Part shown: one piece after another, positions 55,564 to 64,000 of the stretch
Layout of the letters: each line of letters starts with the position of its first letter
Position numbering within the stretch: position 1 is the first letter of the stretch
NCBI RefSeq assembly: GCF_001676875.1
Contig: NZ_JYKA01000002.1
Coordinates: forward strand, 248,001-312,000
Length of the DNA: 64,000 bases
Direction of reading: 5' to 3'
Origin: Chromobacterium subtsugae
Lineage (GTDB): Bacteria; Pseudomonadota; Gammaproteobacteria; Burkholderiales; Chromobacteriaceae
The notes under the pieces: model-generated
Told to the model about the DNA's origin: nothing
Database searches by the model: none
The model's input: the letters and a program-made list of their open reading frames with translations, nothing else
Translations under genes and position numbers: made by a program

Positions 55564-55920
55564 ATGAGCAGCGAAATCCACTACCCCGAACTGACCCACG
55601 CCATCTCCCAACACCTGGCCACCTTGCGCGCCGACGTGCCGGACGTGATGCAAGCCTTCAACGACCTGGGCCGCGCCGCCAGCCGCGACGGCGCGCTGGA
55701 CAGGAAAACCAAGGAGCTGATCGCGCTGGCACTGGGCGTGGCCGCGCGCTGCGACGGCTGCCTGGGCTTTCACGCGCAGGCCTTGGTCAAGCTGGGCGCC
55801 AGCAAGACGGAAGTGGAAGAGGCGCTGGCGATGGCCGTCTACATGGGCGGCGGCCCTTCTTTGATGTATTCCGCCAACGCCCTGGAGGCCTTTGAGCAGT
55901 TCAGCGCCAAGACCGCCTAG
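55564..55920 (+). CDS. AhpD-like carboxymuconolactone decarboxylase-family protein
   Basis: The 118-residue all-helical protein has the family redox motif AARCDGCLGFHAQALVKLGA (CxxC plus His) found in AhpD-type alkylhydroperoxidases. GGAG lies 8 bases before ATG 55564. It is divergent from a BigR-like repressor, so it is probably induced by sulfide or persulfide stress and may act on (per)sulfur compounds or peroxides. Confidence 0.88.
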   Translation: MSSEIHYPELTHAISQHLATLRADVPDVMQAFNDLGRAASRDGALDRKTKELIALALGVAARCDGCLGFHAQALVKLGASKTEVEEALAMAVYMGGGPSLMYSANALEAFEQFSAKTA

Positions 55921-56005
55921 TCTCGCATCGTTTGCTGTGGGACAATCGCACGCAGCCGGGCCTGAGCCCGGCTATGCTTTTTGAACCACCCGCCGGATTT
56001 TTCGC

Positions 56006-57916
56006 ATGTCTGCCAGCTCCCTGCGCGTGCTGTCGCTCATCCCGCCGATGACGCAGCTGAACACGCCCTACCCGTCCACCGCCTATCTGACCGGCTTTTT
56101 GCGTTCGCGCGGCGTCACGGCCTCGCAGGAAGACCTGGCGCTGGCGCTGGTGCTGCAACTGTTCTCGCGCGCCGGCATGCAGACGCTGCGCGAGCATGTG
56201 CAACGCATCCCCATGCGCCAGCGCACCGACTGCATGATGCAGTTCGACATCTCGTACGAACGCTACGCGGCGACGATAGACGCGGTGATCGGCTTTTTGC
56301 AGGGCCGCGACGCCACGCTGTCCTACCGCATCGCCGGCCGCAACTACCTGCCGGAAGGCCCGCGCTTCGCCGCGCTGGACGTGTATATGGACCCGGACGA
56401 TCCGGACGGCGGCGATCCGCTGGCCTGGGCCTTCGGCGCGCTGGGCAGCCAGGACCGCGCCCGCCACCTGGCCACGCTGTACCTGAACGATATCGCCGAC
56501 GTGCTGCGCGAGGCGGTGGACCCGCGCTTCGAGTTTGTCCGCTACGCCGAATCGCTGGCGCTGTCGCAGCCGACCTTCGAGCCGCTGGCCAAGGCGCTGG
56601 CGGCGGCGCCCAACTGGGTGGACGACACGCTGGACGCGCTGACCCGCGAAGCGATGGCGACGCACCGGCCGCAGCTGGTGCTGATCTCGGTGCCCTTCCC
56701 CGGCGCGGTGTACGCGGCCTTTCGCATCGCCCAGACCATCAAGCGCCACTGGCCGGAAGTCAAAACCTGCCTCGGCGGCGGCTACCCCAACACCGAGCTG
56801 CGCGAGCTGGCCGAGCCGCGCGTGTTCGACTACTTCGACTATGTGACGCTGGACGACGGCGAGCGGCCGCTGCTGGCGCTGATGGAACACATCGAGGGCA
56901 AACGCGGCGTCAGCCGCCTGGTGCGCACCTTCCTGCGCCAGGACGGCGCGGTGCGCTATGTGAACATGCAGGAAGCCGACGTGCCGTTCTCCGAGGTCGG
57001 CACCCCCACCTGGGACGGCCTGCCGATAGACCGCTACCTGTCGCTGCTGGACATGCTGAACCCGATGCACCGGCTGTGGAGCGACGGCCGCTGGAACAAG
57101 CTGACCATCGCCCACGGCTGCTACTGGAAGAAATGCAGCTTCTGCGACGTGACGCTGGACTACATCTCGCGCTATGAGACGGCGTCGGCCGAGCTGCTGG
57201 TGGACCGCATCGAGGCCATCATCGCCGAAACCGGCCAGACCGGCTTCCACTTCGTCGACGAGGCCGCGCCGCCCAAGATGCTGAAGGCGCTGGCCGAGGA
57301 GCTGCTGCGGCGCAAGCTGTCCATCTCCTGGTGGGGCAATATCCGCTTCGAGAAATCGTTCACCCCGGAGCTGGCGCAGCTATTGGCGGAATCCGGCTGC
57401 ATCGCCATTTCCGGCGGCCTGGAAGTCGCGTCCGACCGCTTGCTCAAGCTGATGAAAAAGGGCGTGTCGGTGGAGCAAGTGGCACGGGTCACTCATGGCT
57501 TCGCCGAGGCAGGCATCCTGGTGCACGCCTACCTGATGTACGGCTTCCCCACCCAGACCGAGCAGGACACGGTGGACGCGCTGGAATACGTGCGCCAGCT
57601 GTTCGACAACGGCTGCATCCAGTCGGGCTTCTTCCACCGCTTCGCCTGCACCGTGCACTCGCCGGTGGGCCAGAATCCGGAAGAATACGGCGTCAAGCTG
57701 GTGCCGCTGCCGAAAGGCGACTTCGCCAAGAACGACGTCGGCTTCATCGACCCCACCGGCACCGACCACGAGCTGATGGGCCGCGGCCTGAACAAGGCTT
57801 TGTACAACTTCATGCACGGCATCGGCCTGGATGGCGACGTGCGCGGCTGGTTCGACGTGCGGGTGCCCAAGCCAAAAGTGCCGCGCCAGTTCATCGAGCG
57901 AGCGCTGTACGCGTAG
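56006..57916 (+). CDS. B12-binding radical SAM protein with CX4CX2C motif
   Basis: The 636-residue protein has an N-terminal domain like the B12-binding radical SAM proteins (LSLIPPMTQLNTPYPSTAYL, then a Rossmann-like RPQLVLISVPFPGAVYAAF and LGGGYPN). The radical SAM centre follows (GCYWKKCSFCDVTLDY). The cysteine spacing is CX4CX2C, not the usual CX3CX2C, as in some BchE-like groups. A TIM-barrel segment continues with FVDEAAPPKML and SWWGNIRFEK and YGFPTQTEQD. Substrate is unknown; no biosynthetic neighbours help. Confidence 0.85.
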   Translation: MSASSLRVLSLIPPMTQLNTPYPSTAYLTGFLRSRGVTASQEDLALALVLQLFSRAGMQTLREHVQRIPMRQRTDCMMQFDISYERYAATIDAVIGFLQGRDATLSYRIAGRNYLPEGPRFAALDVYMDPDDPDGGDPLAWAFGALGSQDRARHLATLYLNDIADVLREAVDPRFEFVRYAESLALSQPTFEPLAKALAAAPNWVDDTLDALTREAMATHRPQLVLISVPFPGAVYAAFRIAQTIKRHWPEVKTCLGGGYPNTELRELAEPRVFDYFDYVTLDDGERPLLALMEHIEGKRGVSRLVRTFLRQDGAVRYVNMQEADVPFSEVGTPTWDGLPIDRYLSLLDMLNPMHRLWSDGRWNKLTIAHGCYWKKCSFCDVTLDYISRYETASAELLVDRIEAIIAETGQTGFHFVDEAAPPKMLKALAEELLRRKLSISWWGNIRFEKSFTPELAQLLAESGCIAISGGLEVASDRLLKLMKKGVSVEQVARVTHGFAEAGILVHAYLMYGFPTQTEQDTVDALEYVRQLFDNGCIQSGFFHRFACTVHSPVGQNPEEYGVKLVPLPKGDFAKNDVGFIDPTGTDHELMGRGLNKALYNFMHGIGLDGDVRGWFDVRVPKPKVPRQFIERALYA

Positions 57917-58058
57917 GTCGGATGCCCGGCATCGCCGGGCGATCCGCCGCGCCGGCGCGGCCAGTGGCGAAACGCCCGCCCGGCGGGCGCGGCCACCCCT
58001 CCCCAAACCCGGCAGGCCATGCCAGAATGGCAGATTCCGTTTTTCCGCGAGCATAGCC

Positions 58059-58709
58059 ATGGCCTTGAAGCATCACGTCATCCCGGTCACCCCGTTCGCG
58101 CAGAACTGCAGCGTGCTGTGGTGCAGCGCCAGCCGCAAAGCGGCCGTCGTCGACGCCGGCGGCGACATCGGGCGCATCCGCGCCTGGATCGACAGCCAGG
58201 GGCTGACGGTGGAAAAGCTGCTGCTGACCCACGGCCACATCGACCACGCCGGCGGCGCGGCCAAGCTGGCGGAAGAGCTGGGCGTGGAAATCGAAGGCCC
58301 GCAACGCGCGGAAAGCTTCTGGCTGGACCAGCTGCCCACCCAGGGCGGCATGTTCGGCTTTCCGCGCAGCGAGCCGCTAACGCCGGACCGCTGGCTGGAA
58401 GAAGGCGATACGGTGACGGTGGGCGAAGAGACGCTGCAAGTCATCCACTGTCCCGGCCACACTCCCGGCCACGTGGTGTTCTACAGCCCGGCGGCCAGCC
58501 TGCTGGTGGCCGGCGACGTGCTGTTCCAGGGCTCGATCGGCCGCACCGACTTCCCAATGGGCAACCACCAGCAGCTGATAGACGCGATCCAGCAAAAGCT
58601 GTTCATCCTGCCGGACGACACCACCGTCATCCCCGGCCACGGCCCGTTCACCACCATAGGCGTGGAGAAGCGCAGCAACCCCTACGCCGCCGACCCGCGC
58701 TACCGCTGA
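58059..58709 (+). CDS. Glyoxalase II-like MBL-fold hydrolase (YcbL type)
   Basis: The 216-residue protein has the binuclear zinc motif THGHIDHAGGAAKLAEELG, the CPGHTPGHVVFY histidine, VAGDVLFQGSIGRTD aspartate and VIPGHGPFTTI histidine. This is the short YcbL-type hydroxyacylglutathione hydrolase. ATG 58059 follows the radical SAM gene by about 140 bases. The stop overlaps the next gene. Confidence 0.9.
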   Translation: MALKHHVIPVTPFAQNCSVLWCSASRKAAVVDAGGDIGRIRAWIDSQGLTVEKLLLTHGHIDHAGGAAKLAEELGVEIEGPQRAESFWLDQLPTQGGMFGFPRSEPLTPDRWLEEGDTVTVGEETLQVIHCPGHTPGHVVFYSPAASLLVAGDVLFQGSIGRTDFPMGNHQQLIDAIQQKLFILPDDTTVIPGHGPFTTIGVEKRSNPYAADPRYR

Positions 58710-59026
58710 TGCCGCCCGAATTCGCCCGCCGCGTGCTGGCGCTGCTGGCCGACGTGCCGCCGGGCCGCGTCACCACCTACGGCGCGCTGGCCGAGCAAGC
58801 CGGCTATCCGCGCCACTCGCGCCATGTCGGCCGCCTGCTCGGCAACCTGCCGGAGGGGGTGACCGCGCCTTGGCACCGGGTGCTGGGCGCCGGCGGCAGG
58901 CTGTCGCGCCCCGGTAGCCAGCATGCCGACTGGCAGCGGCTGCTATTGGAAGAGGAAGGGGTGGAATTCAATGCCAGCGGCAAGGTATGCCTGCGGATTT
59001 TCGGCTGGCCCGACCAGATGGTTTGA
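58709..59026 (+). CDS. Alkyltransferase-like (ATL) protein
   Basis: The 105-residue protein matches the DNA-binding domain of O6-alkylguanine-DNA alkyltransferase, with RVTTYGALAEQAGYPRHSRHV. The reactive PCHR cysteine is replaced by Trp in APWHRVLG (Trp55). Such ATL proteins bind O6-alkylguanine without repairing it and direct the lesion to nucleotide excision repair. The ATG 58709 overlaps the stop of the MBL gene (TGATG). Confidence 0.9.
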   Translation: MPPEFARRVLALLADVPPGRVTTYGALAEQAGYPRHSRHVGRLLGNLPEGVTAPWHRVLGAGGRLSRPGSQHADWQRLLLEEEGVEFNASGKVCLRIFGWPDQMV

Positions 59027-59272
59027 CTTGAAACAAACCAGAAACCGGTGCGTGCTCAGATACTTATCTTCACGTAGAGATATTTCCATGTGGCATTTCA
59101 GCAACAAAATGTAACTTATTTGTCATCTTGCTACAACAAAGCAAACATTCTTTGCAGAAAAGCGACAGAAGCGTGACAAATTGTTTGCACAAGGCCATTT
59201 CTACGTCTAATCTGCGCGCGCTCGCCGACAGCTTGTCGGACGGTTACTACATGAAAATAGTCTGGTGAAACA

Positions 59273-60046
59273 ATGAAAACTCGCAAGTCGCTGCTGGCCC
59301 TGTCTCTGTTGGCCGCTTCCGCCCTGGCTCACGCCGGCGGTGAATACTCCTTCGCAAACGTTAGCGCCAACTGGCTGGATTGGTCGAACCGCACCACCGA
59401 ACAAAGCGGCAAGCGCGACTTCGGTTACCTGGAAGCCGAAGGCGGCCTGGGCGCCAAGTGGGGCGAAGTCTATGGCTTCTTCGACCTGGAAAACCCGGGC
59501 AAGGGCAATAACGGCACCGGCACCAAAGACCGCCGCTACACCACCAAGGTAATCGGCCGCTACAACCTGACCGACATCGGCGGCGTGCCGGTGCAACTGT
59601 ACGCCCACATCTACGACACCCGCGGCAACGAGTTCTTCACTCAGAACCGCGTACTGGGCTTGGGCACCGATCTGAGCTTCGGCGCGCTGAGCATCAAGCC
59701 GTTCTTCGGCGTGCACAACGAGATGGATGCTCACCAAGTTGGTTCCGCATCCGGCTACAACGGCTTCATGACCGGCTACGTGATGCTGTACCCGTTCCAA
59801 GCTTTCGGCCAGAACCTGATGATCACCCAATGGCATGAAACCGAGTTCAACCGCCAGGACAAGTTTATCAGCGTGTACAAGAGCGGCGACCGTCCGCGCG
59901 TAGGCCAGAACGGTGCCATCGCGCTGTGGTGGACCCCGACCAAGGCGGTCACCACCGGCATCCAGTACCGCTACGCCGACCAGAAGCTGGGCAGCACCGC
60001 GTACCAGAACGCCGTGATCTACTCGATCAAATACAACATCAAGTAA
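59273..60046 (+). CDS. Tsx/OmpK-type nucleoside-specific outer-membrane channel
   Basis: The 257-residue protein has a signal peptide (RKSLLALSLLAASALAHA, cleaved before GGEYSF) and a 12-strand barrel of the Tsx family (ANVSANWLDWSN at the N-terminus, ending SIKYNIK). Tsx channels admit nucleosides and serve as phage or colicin receptors. It is preceded by a 246-base, partly AT-rich region with a possible promoter near 59185-59211. A strong terminator follows. Confidence 0.9.
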   Translation: MKTRKSLLALSLLAASALAHAGGEYSFANVSANWLDWSNRTTEQSGKRDFGYLEAEGGLGAKWGEVYGFFDLENPGKGNNGTGTKDRRYTTKVIGRYNLTDIGGVPVQLYAHIYDTRGNEFFTQNRVLGLGTDLSFGALSIKPFFGVHNEMDAHQVGSASGYNGFMTGYVMLYPFQAFGQNLMITQWHETEFNRQDKFISVYKSGDRPRVGQNGAIALWWTPTKAVTTGIQYRYADQKLGSTAYQNAVIYSIKYNIK

Positions 60047-60108
60047 TTGATGGACGGCCTCGCCCGCCTCGCGCGGGCGGGCTGGCGGAGCCGCTCCGCC
60101 GCTTGCAT

Positions 60109-60136
60109 GCCCCCGCCACTGCGGGGGCTTTTGTTT
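60109..60136 (+). terminator. Rho-independent terminator of the Tsx-like gene
   Basis: GCCCCCGC (60109-60116) pairs with GCGGGGGC (60121-60128) across CACT, followed by TTTTGTTTT. It lies about 60 bases past the stop and just before the convergent GGDEF gene stop. Confidence 0.88.
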
Positions 60137-60144
60137 TGCGCGCC

Positions 60145-61731
60145 TCAGCCGCCGCGGCTCTCCACCCGGTTGCGGCCGTTTTCCTTGGCCAGGTACAACA
60201 TCTCGTCGGCCTGCTGCACCAGGCTGGTGGCGTCTTCGGCGCTGGCCAGCGAGCTGACGCCGGCGCTGAAAGTCTGGCGGAAGGTCCTCTCCCCCACCTG
60301 CTGCTCCAGCCGGCAGAAATCCTGCCGCAGCGTCTCCAGCATCTTGCACGCCTTGTCCGCCGGCGTGCCGGTCAGCACGATGGCGAATTCCTCGCCGCCG
60401 TAGCGGCCCACCAGATCGGTGCGCCGCAGCCTCTCCTTCAGGAAGCGCGCCAGATTGAGCAGCACCTCGTCGCCGACCTGGTGGCCGTAGTTGTCGTTGA
60501 CCTGCTTGAAATAGTCGAGATCCAGCATCGCCAGCGACAGCGGCTGCCCGGCGCGGCGGGCGCGCTCGACGGCGCTGTCCAGCTGGCCGTGCAGATGGGA
60601 ATGGTTGAGCAGGCCGGTCAGGCTGTCATTGGCGATGTAGGAGCGCAGTTTGCGGTAGCGCCGCGCGCGGTTCACCACCGTCACCACCAGCTCTTCCGGC
60701 GCCACCGGCTTGGTCAGAAAGCCGTCGATTCCCAGCATCAGCGCGTCCAGCTGCACCGCCTGGCGCTTCTCCACCGACAGGAACACGATGGGAATCCCGT
60801 CCAGCAGCCGCTGCTGGCGGATCACCTTGGCCAGCTCGATGCCGTTGCATTGCGGCATGTACATGTCCAGCAGGATCAGGTCCGGATTCAGCCGCTCGAT
60901 CAGCTCCGGCACCCGCTCCGGGTCGGTCTCGCTGACCGCCTCCACGCCGTGGGCGGCCAGCGCGCGCGAATACAGCCCCGCCAGCGACGCCATGTCCTCG
61001 ACGATCAGCACCCTGAGCGGGTCGCGCCGCTCGCCGATGTCGCCGAAGCTGAGCAGGTCCACCAATTGGTTGACCTGCAGCGGCCAATCGAGAAAGCCGC
61101 TGGCCCCTATCCGCACCGCTTCCAGCCGGGCCGGAAAATCCCGCCGCGGCGAGGTGAGCACCAGCGGACAGCTGCCGCTGATCGCCGGCGCCAACTGCAG
61201 GATGGGGTCGCCGTCGGCGAAGTCGGCGAACGCCACCACCGCCGCCGGCGTTTCCTCCTGCAGCGCCTTGGCCAGCTTGGCGGCCTGCGCCAGCGCCAGC
61301 GCTTCGTAGCCGAAACAGGCCAGCTGCCTTTGCAGCGGCGCGGCGTCGATGCCGCCGGGCAGCCATAGGTAAAGCAGGGGGTTGCCGCTGCGCTCCGCCG
61401 CGTCCTGGCTGCTCGAACCCGCTTGCCGCTCCATCAAACCCAGCTGGCTGACCACTCCCAGATGATGGCGCAGCAGCCCATAGCGTTCCTGCTCGGACGG
61501 TTCCGCCTGCTGCTGCAACCACTGCCGCAGCAGGTCGGCCAGCTCGCGCGCCTCGGCGGCGATGTCGACCCGCCCCACCGAACCCGCCAGCGCCTCCAGC
61601 CGCATGGCCAGCGACAGCAGGTGGGCGGCCAGCGGACGCTCCCAGCGCGACACCAGCATGTAGCCGATGCGGTCGATTTCCCGCGCCAGCTGGGTGCGTT
61701 GGCCGGGGGAGAGGGGCGCAGCCGGTTTCAT
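60145..61731 (-). CDS. Response regulator with diguanylate cyclase (GGDEF) output
   Basis: The 528-residue protein has an N-terminal helical region (1-110), a degenerate receiver-like segment (about 115-230), a receiver domain (about 235-355, phosphoacceptor Asp in LILLDMYMP, Lys in GFLTKPVAPEEL) and a GGDEF domain (365-525) with the active RYGGEEFAIVLTG and LDLDYFKQVNDNYGHQVGD. It makes c-di-GMP on phosphorylation. I see no obvious RxxD inhibition site upstream of GGEEF. No kinase partner is encoded nearby. Confidence 0.92.
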   Translation of the reverse strand: MKPAAPLSPGQRTQLAREIDRIGYMLVSRWERPLAAHLLSLAMRLEALAGSVGRVDIAAEARELADLLRQWLQQQAEPSEQERYGLLRHHLGVVSQLGLMERQAGSSSQDAAERSGNPLLYLWLPGGIDAAPLQRQLACFGYEALALAQAAKLAKALQEETPAAVVAFADFADGDPILQLAPAISGSCPLVLTSPRRDFPARLEAVRIGASGFLDWPLQVNQLVDLLSFGDIGERRDPLRVLIVEDMASLAGLYSRALAAHGVEAVSETDPERVPELIERLNPDLILLDMYMPQCNGIELAKVIRQQRLLDGIPIVFLSVEKRQAVQLDALMLGIDGFLTKPVAPEELVVTVVNRARRYRKLRSYIANDSLTGLLNHSHLHGQLDSAVERARRAGQPLSLAMLDLDYFKQVNDNYGHQVGDEVLLNLARFLKERLRRTDLVGRYGGEEFAIVLTGTPADKACKMLETLRQDFCRLEQQVGERTFRQTFSAGVSSLASAEDATSLVQQADEMLYLAKENGRNRVESRGG

Positions 61732-61848
61732 GACATCGCCTTCCCGTCGCGATGCGGTTCCGCCCGCATCGCGTGCAAGTTTATGGCGCCTGAGCCGCGG
61801 GCGAACTGCTATAATCCGCCCTTAAATTCAACGGCCTGGCATGTTTTG

Positions 61849-63723
61849 ATGAACGTTTTTTACGAAGAGAGCGGCAGTTTCAAGGTTGGCAGCATAGTCT
61901 CGCGCAGCGACGCCAGCCTGCAGGTGGATACCCAGCACGGCAAGCGCGCCAAGCTCAAGAGCGCCAATGTGTTTCTGGAGTTTAGCTCCCCGCTGGCGGA
62001 TTTTCTGCCCGCCGTGGACGCGCTGGCTGCGGACATCGACCTGGACTTCCTGTGGGAATGCAGCCAGGACGACGAGTTCTCCTACCAGGACCTGGCCGCC
62101 GACTATTTCGGCCACGCGCCGTCGGCCGTCGAGGCCGCCGCGCTGATCTGCCGGCTGCACGGCGCGCCGATGTACTTCTACAAAAAAGGCAAAGGCCGCT
62201 ACAAGAAGGCGCCGCAGGACGCGCTGCAAGCCGCGCTGGCCGGCGTCGAGCGCAAGAAGCGCGAACAGGAGCAGATCGACGGCTGGGTCCGCGAGCTGAA
62301 AACCGGCGCCCTGCCGGAAGCCATCCGCTCGCAGCTGATGACTCTGCTGTGGCGCCCCGACAAGAACACGCTGGAATACAAGGCCTTCGACCAGGCCAGC
62401 CGCGAAACCGGCCTGCCGCCGCTGCGCCTGGCCGACAAGGTAGGCGGCATTCCCTCGGTGCCTGATTACCTGATGGCCGGCTTCCAGATGGAGTACTTCC
62501 CCAAGGGCGTCGGCTTCGGCAAGTACGCGCCGCCGGCCGCGCTGCCGGAGCTGCCGCTGGCCTCGGCCCAGGCCTTCTCCATCGACGACGCCAACACCAC
62601 CGAAATCGACGACGCCTTGTCGGTCGAGGAGCTGCCCAACGGCAACAAGCGCGTCGGCATCCACATCGCCGCGCCGACGCTGGGCGTGCCGGTGGATTCC
62701 GACATCGAAAAGATGGTGCTGTCGCGCCTGTCCACCGCCTATTTCCCCGGCGACAAGATCACCATGCTGCCGGACGACGTGGTGCAGGCCTTCACCTTGC
62801 AGGAAGGCCGCGCCTGCCCGGCGTTCTCGCTGTACGCCGAGGTGACGCCGGAGTTCGAGCCGGTGGCGTTCGAGAACCGCATCGAGCTGGTGCCGATCGC
62901 CGCCAACCTGCGCCACGCCGAACTGGAACAGGTGTTCAATGAGCAGACGCTGGCCAACGATCCGGGCGTAGACTATCCGTTCAAACGCGAACTGGTGTGG
63001 CTGTGGCAGTTCGCCGAAGCGCTGGAAAAGCGCCGCGGCAAATACGACCCGACCCGCCCAGTGCAGCACGACTACAACATCGACGTGGTCGACGGCAAAG
63101 TGTCCATCACCATCCGCAAGCGCGGCGCGCCGATGGACAAGCTGGTCTCCGAACTGATGATCCTGGCCAACAGCGAATGGGGCCGCATGCTGGCCGAAGC
63201 CGACATCCCGGCGATGTACCGCGCGCAAAGCATGGGCAAGGTGCGGATGACCACCCGCCCCGAGCCGCACATGGGCCTGGGCGTGGCCCAGTACGCGTGG
63301 AGCACCTCGCCGCTGCGCCGCGCCAGCGACTTCATCAACCAGCGCCAGCTCTCGGCGATGATACGCGGCGAAAAGCCCTTGTTCGCCCAGGGCGACGCGA
63401 TGCTGTTCGCCATTCTGCGCGACTTCGACGCCACCTACGGCGCCTACCTGTCGTTCCAGGACAAGATGGAACACTACTGGTGCCTGAAGTATCTGCTGCA
63501 GGAAAACATCACCGAGCCGACCGCTTCCGTGATCAAGGAAGACCTGGTGCGCATCGACGGCCTGCCGCTGCGCCTGCGCATCCCGGGCCTGCCGGAACTG
63601 GCCCGCGGCGACCGCGTGCAGCTGTCGGTGGTGAAGGTGGACCTGCTGACCCAGGAAGTGGAGCTGCGCTACACCGGCCGCCTCGACCACGTCGAAGAGG
63701 CCGGCGAGGACGAAGAAAGCTGA
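61849..63723 (+). CDS. RNase II/R-family exoribonuclease (RNB domain)
   Basis: The 624-residue protein has the RNB catalytic domain with the metal-binding aspartates in SIDDANTTEIDDALSVEEL, then VGIHIAAP and FPGDKITMLPDDV, and a conserved arginine segment in STSPLRRASDFINQRQL. An N-terminal cold-shock-like region (about 1-60) and a C-terminal S1-like segment (about 565-615) complete it. It degrades RNA 3' to 5'. ATG 61849 (MNVFYEESG) fits a short upstream frame better than longer ones. Confidence 0.9.
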   Translation: MNVFYEESGSFKVGSIVSRSDASLQVDTQHGKRAKLKSANVFLEFSSPLADFLPAVDALAADIDLDFLWECSQDDEFSYQDLAADYFGHAPSAVEAAALICRLHGAPMYFYKKGKGRYKKAPQDALQAALAGVERKKREQEQIDGWVRELKTGALPEAIRSQLMTLLWRPDKNTLEYKAFDQASRETGLPPLRLADKVGGIPSVPDYLMAGFQMEYFPKGVGFGKYAPPAALPELPLASAQAFSIDDANTTEIDDALSVEELPNGNKRVGIHIAAPTLGVPVDSDIEKMVLSRLSTAYFPGDKITMLPDDVVQAFTLQEGRACPAFSLYAEVTPEFEPVAFENRIELVPIAANLRHAELEQVFNEQTLANDPGVDYPFKRELVWLWQFAEALEKRRGKYDPTRPVQHDYNIDVVDGKVSITIRKRGAPMDKLVSELMILANSEWGRMLAEADIPAMYRAQSMGKVRMTTRPEPHMGLGVAQYAWSTSPLRRASDFINQRQLSAMIRGEKPLFAQGDAMLFAILRDFDATYGAYLSFQDKMEHYWCLKYLLQENITEPTASVIKEDLVRIDGLPLRLRIPGLPELARGDRVQLSVVKVDLLTQEVELRYTGRLDHVEEAGEDEES

Positions 63724-63754
63724 GCCCGTCCCCTATCTGACTCCAAGCCGCCGC

Positions 63755-63777
63755 GCCGCCGGGCCCGGCGGCTTTTT
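63755..63777 (+). terminator. Rho-independent terminator of the RNase II-family gene
   Basis: GCCGCC (63755-63760) pairs with GGCGGC (63767-63772) around GGGCCC, followed by TTTTT (63773-63777), 32 bases past the stop codon. Confidence 0.8.
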
Positions 63778-63782
63778 CGCGC

Positions 63783-63950
63783 TCAAACCAGGAAGGACGC
63801 CGCCATGTCCTTGTCGCCGTGGCCTGCGTCCATCGCGCGCTGGAAGCGCCGCAGGCCCGCCGCCGCGCAGTCCAGCTCCATCATGGCGCTGGAAAACTTC
63901 GCCCAGGTGGTGGCAGAGGCCCGCGCCGGCACGCCGCTAAAGCCGCGCCG
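63783..63950 (-). pseudogene. C-terminal fragment of a 3-hydroxyisobutyrate dehydrogenase-like gene
   Basis: The minus-strand frame ends in ELDCAAAGLRRFQRAMDAGH GDKDMAASFLV and a stop at 63783. The GHGDKDMAA tail is characteristic of NAD(P)-dependent HIBADH/GarR-family oxidoreductases. Upstream of about 63950 the frame stays open but no longer resembles the family, and the opposite strand there resembles another gene. It looks truncated, but the window edge prevents certainty. Confidence 0.4.
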
Positions 63951-64000
63951 TGGTAGCCACGCCGCTGCCGCTGCCGCTGTACCACGTGTTCGCGCTGGCC
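63947..64000 (+). pseudogene. Possible fragment of a FadD-like acyl-CoA synthetase gene
   Basis: After an in-frame TAA at about 63938, the plus-strand frame reads VVATPLPLPLYHVFALA up to the window end, resembling the conserved ALPLYHIFALT of long-chain acyl-CoA ligases. No start codon context or N-terminal domain precedes it, so it is either a remnant or a chance match; the sequence beyond the window would decide. Confidence 0.3.

Noticed and set aside
58709-59026. Functional O6-methylguanine-DNA methyltransferase
   Set aside because: The reactive cysteine of the PCHR motif is tryptophan, so it is an alkyltransferase-like protein.

Overview
The window is about 65% GC and densely coded. It looks like a piece of a beta-proteobacterial chromosome of the Neisseriales/Chromobacterium type. 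This rests on gene content and style (pilS-pilR next to parC, hemA-prfA, a cytochrome c4-like protein, a two-subunit YeeE/YedE transporter, high GC) and not on any database match, so the genus is an inference.

Layout. (1) 1-6.8 kb: a leftward redox/efflux operon (double GNAT, VAO/PCMH flavin oxidase, acyl-CoA-dehydrogenase-fold flavoenzyme, cupin, MFS pump, SDR) divergent from a TetR regulator. (2) 6.8-10.8 kb: a metallo-beta-lactamase-fold hydrolase divergent from a LysR regulator, then a chemoreceptor. (3) 11.3-24.2 kb: a tightly overlapping leftward operon of 12 genes built around a LysW-type amino-group carrier protein. It carries LysX, LysY and an unusual LysZ-LysK fusion, a split transketolase, a DegT aminotransferase with a short degenerate companion, two further ATP-grasp ligases, an amidohydrolase and an MFS exporter. 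This is best read as a carrier-protein-mediated pathway to an unusual diamino acid that is then ligated into a small peptide without an NRPS. (4) 25.0-28.4 kb: epimerase, SDR and antibiotic-biosynthesis-monooxygenase-type genes divergent from a LysR regulator.

(5) 28.4-42.3 kb: an apparent ribosomal-peptide (RiPP) locus. It has a C39-peptidase ABC exporter plus an HlyD-type adaptor (leftward), and, rightward, a double-glycine precursor peptide whose core is two 17-residue repeats. These are followed by a Rossmann dehydrogenase-like protein, an asparagine-synthetase-like enzyme without the glutaminase cysteine, a second split transketolase, two glycosyltransferases, a membrane acyltransferase, a second double-glycine precursor with a Gln/Glu/His-rich core, and a JmjC/cupin-type oxygenase. 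I know of no characterised system with this gene combination; it is the strongest candidate for an undescribed system, with the LysW-type cluster next.

(6) 42.3-64 kb: mostly core functions: pilR, pilS, parC, an ElaA-like GNAT, a TonB-dependent receptor, hemA, prfA, a dihaem cytochrome c, a BigR-like repressor with YeeE/YedE genes divergent from an AhpD-like protein, a B12-binding radical SAM protein, a glyoxalase II-like hydrolase, an alkyltransferase-like protein, a Tsx-like channel, a GGDEF response regulator and an RNase II-family enzyme. The right edge holds what look like fragments of two metabolic genes.
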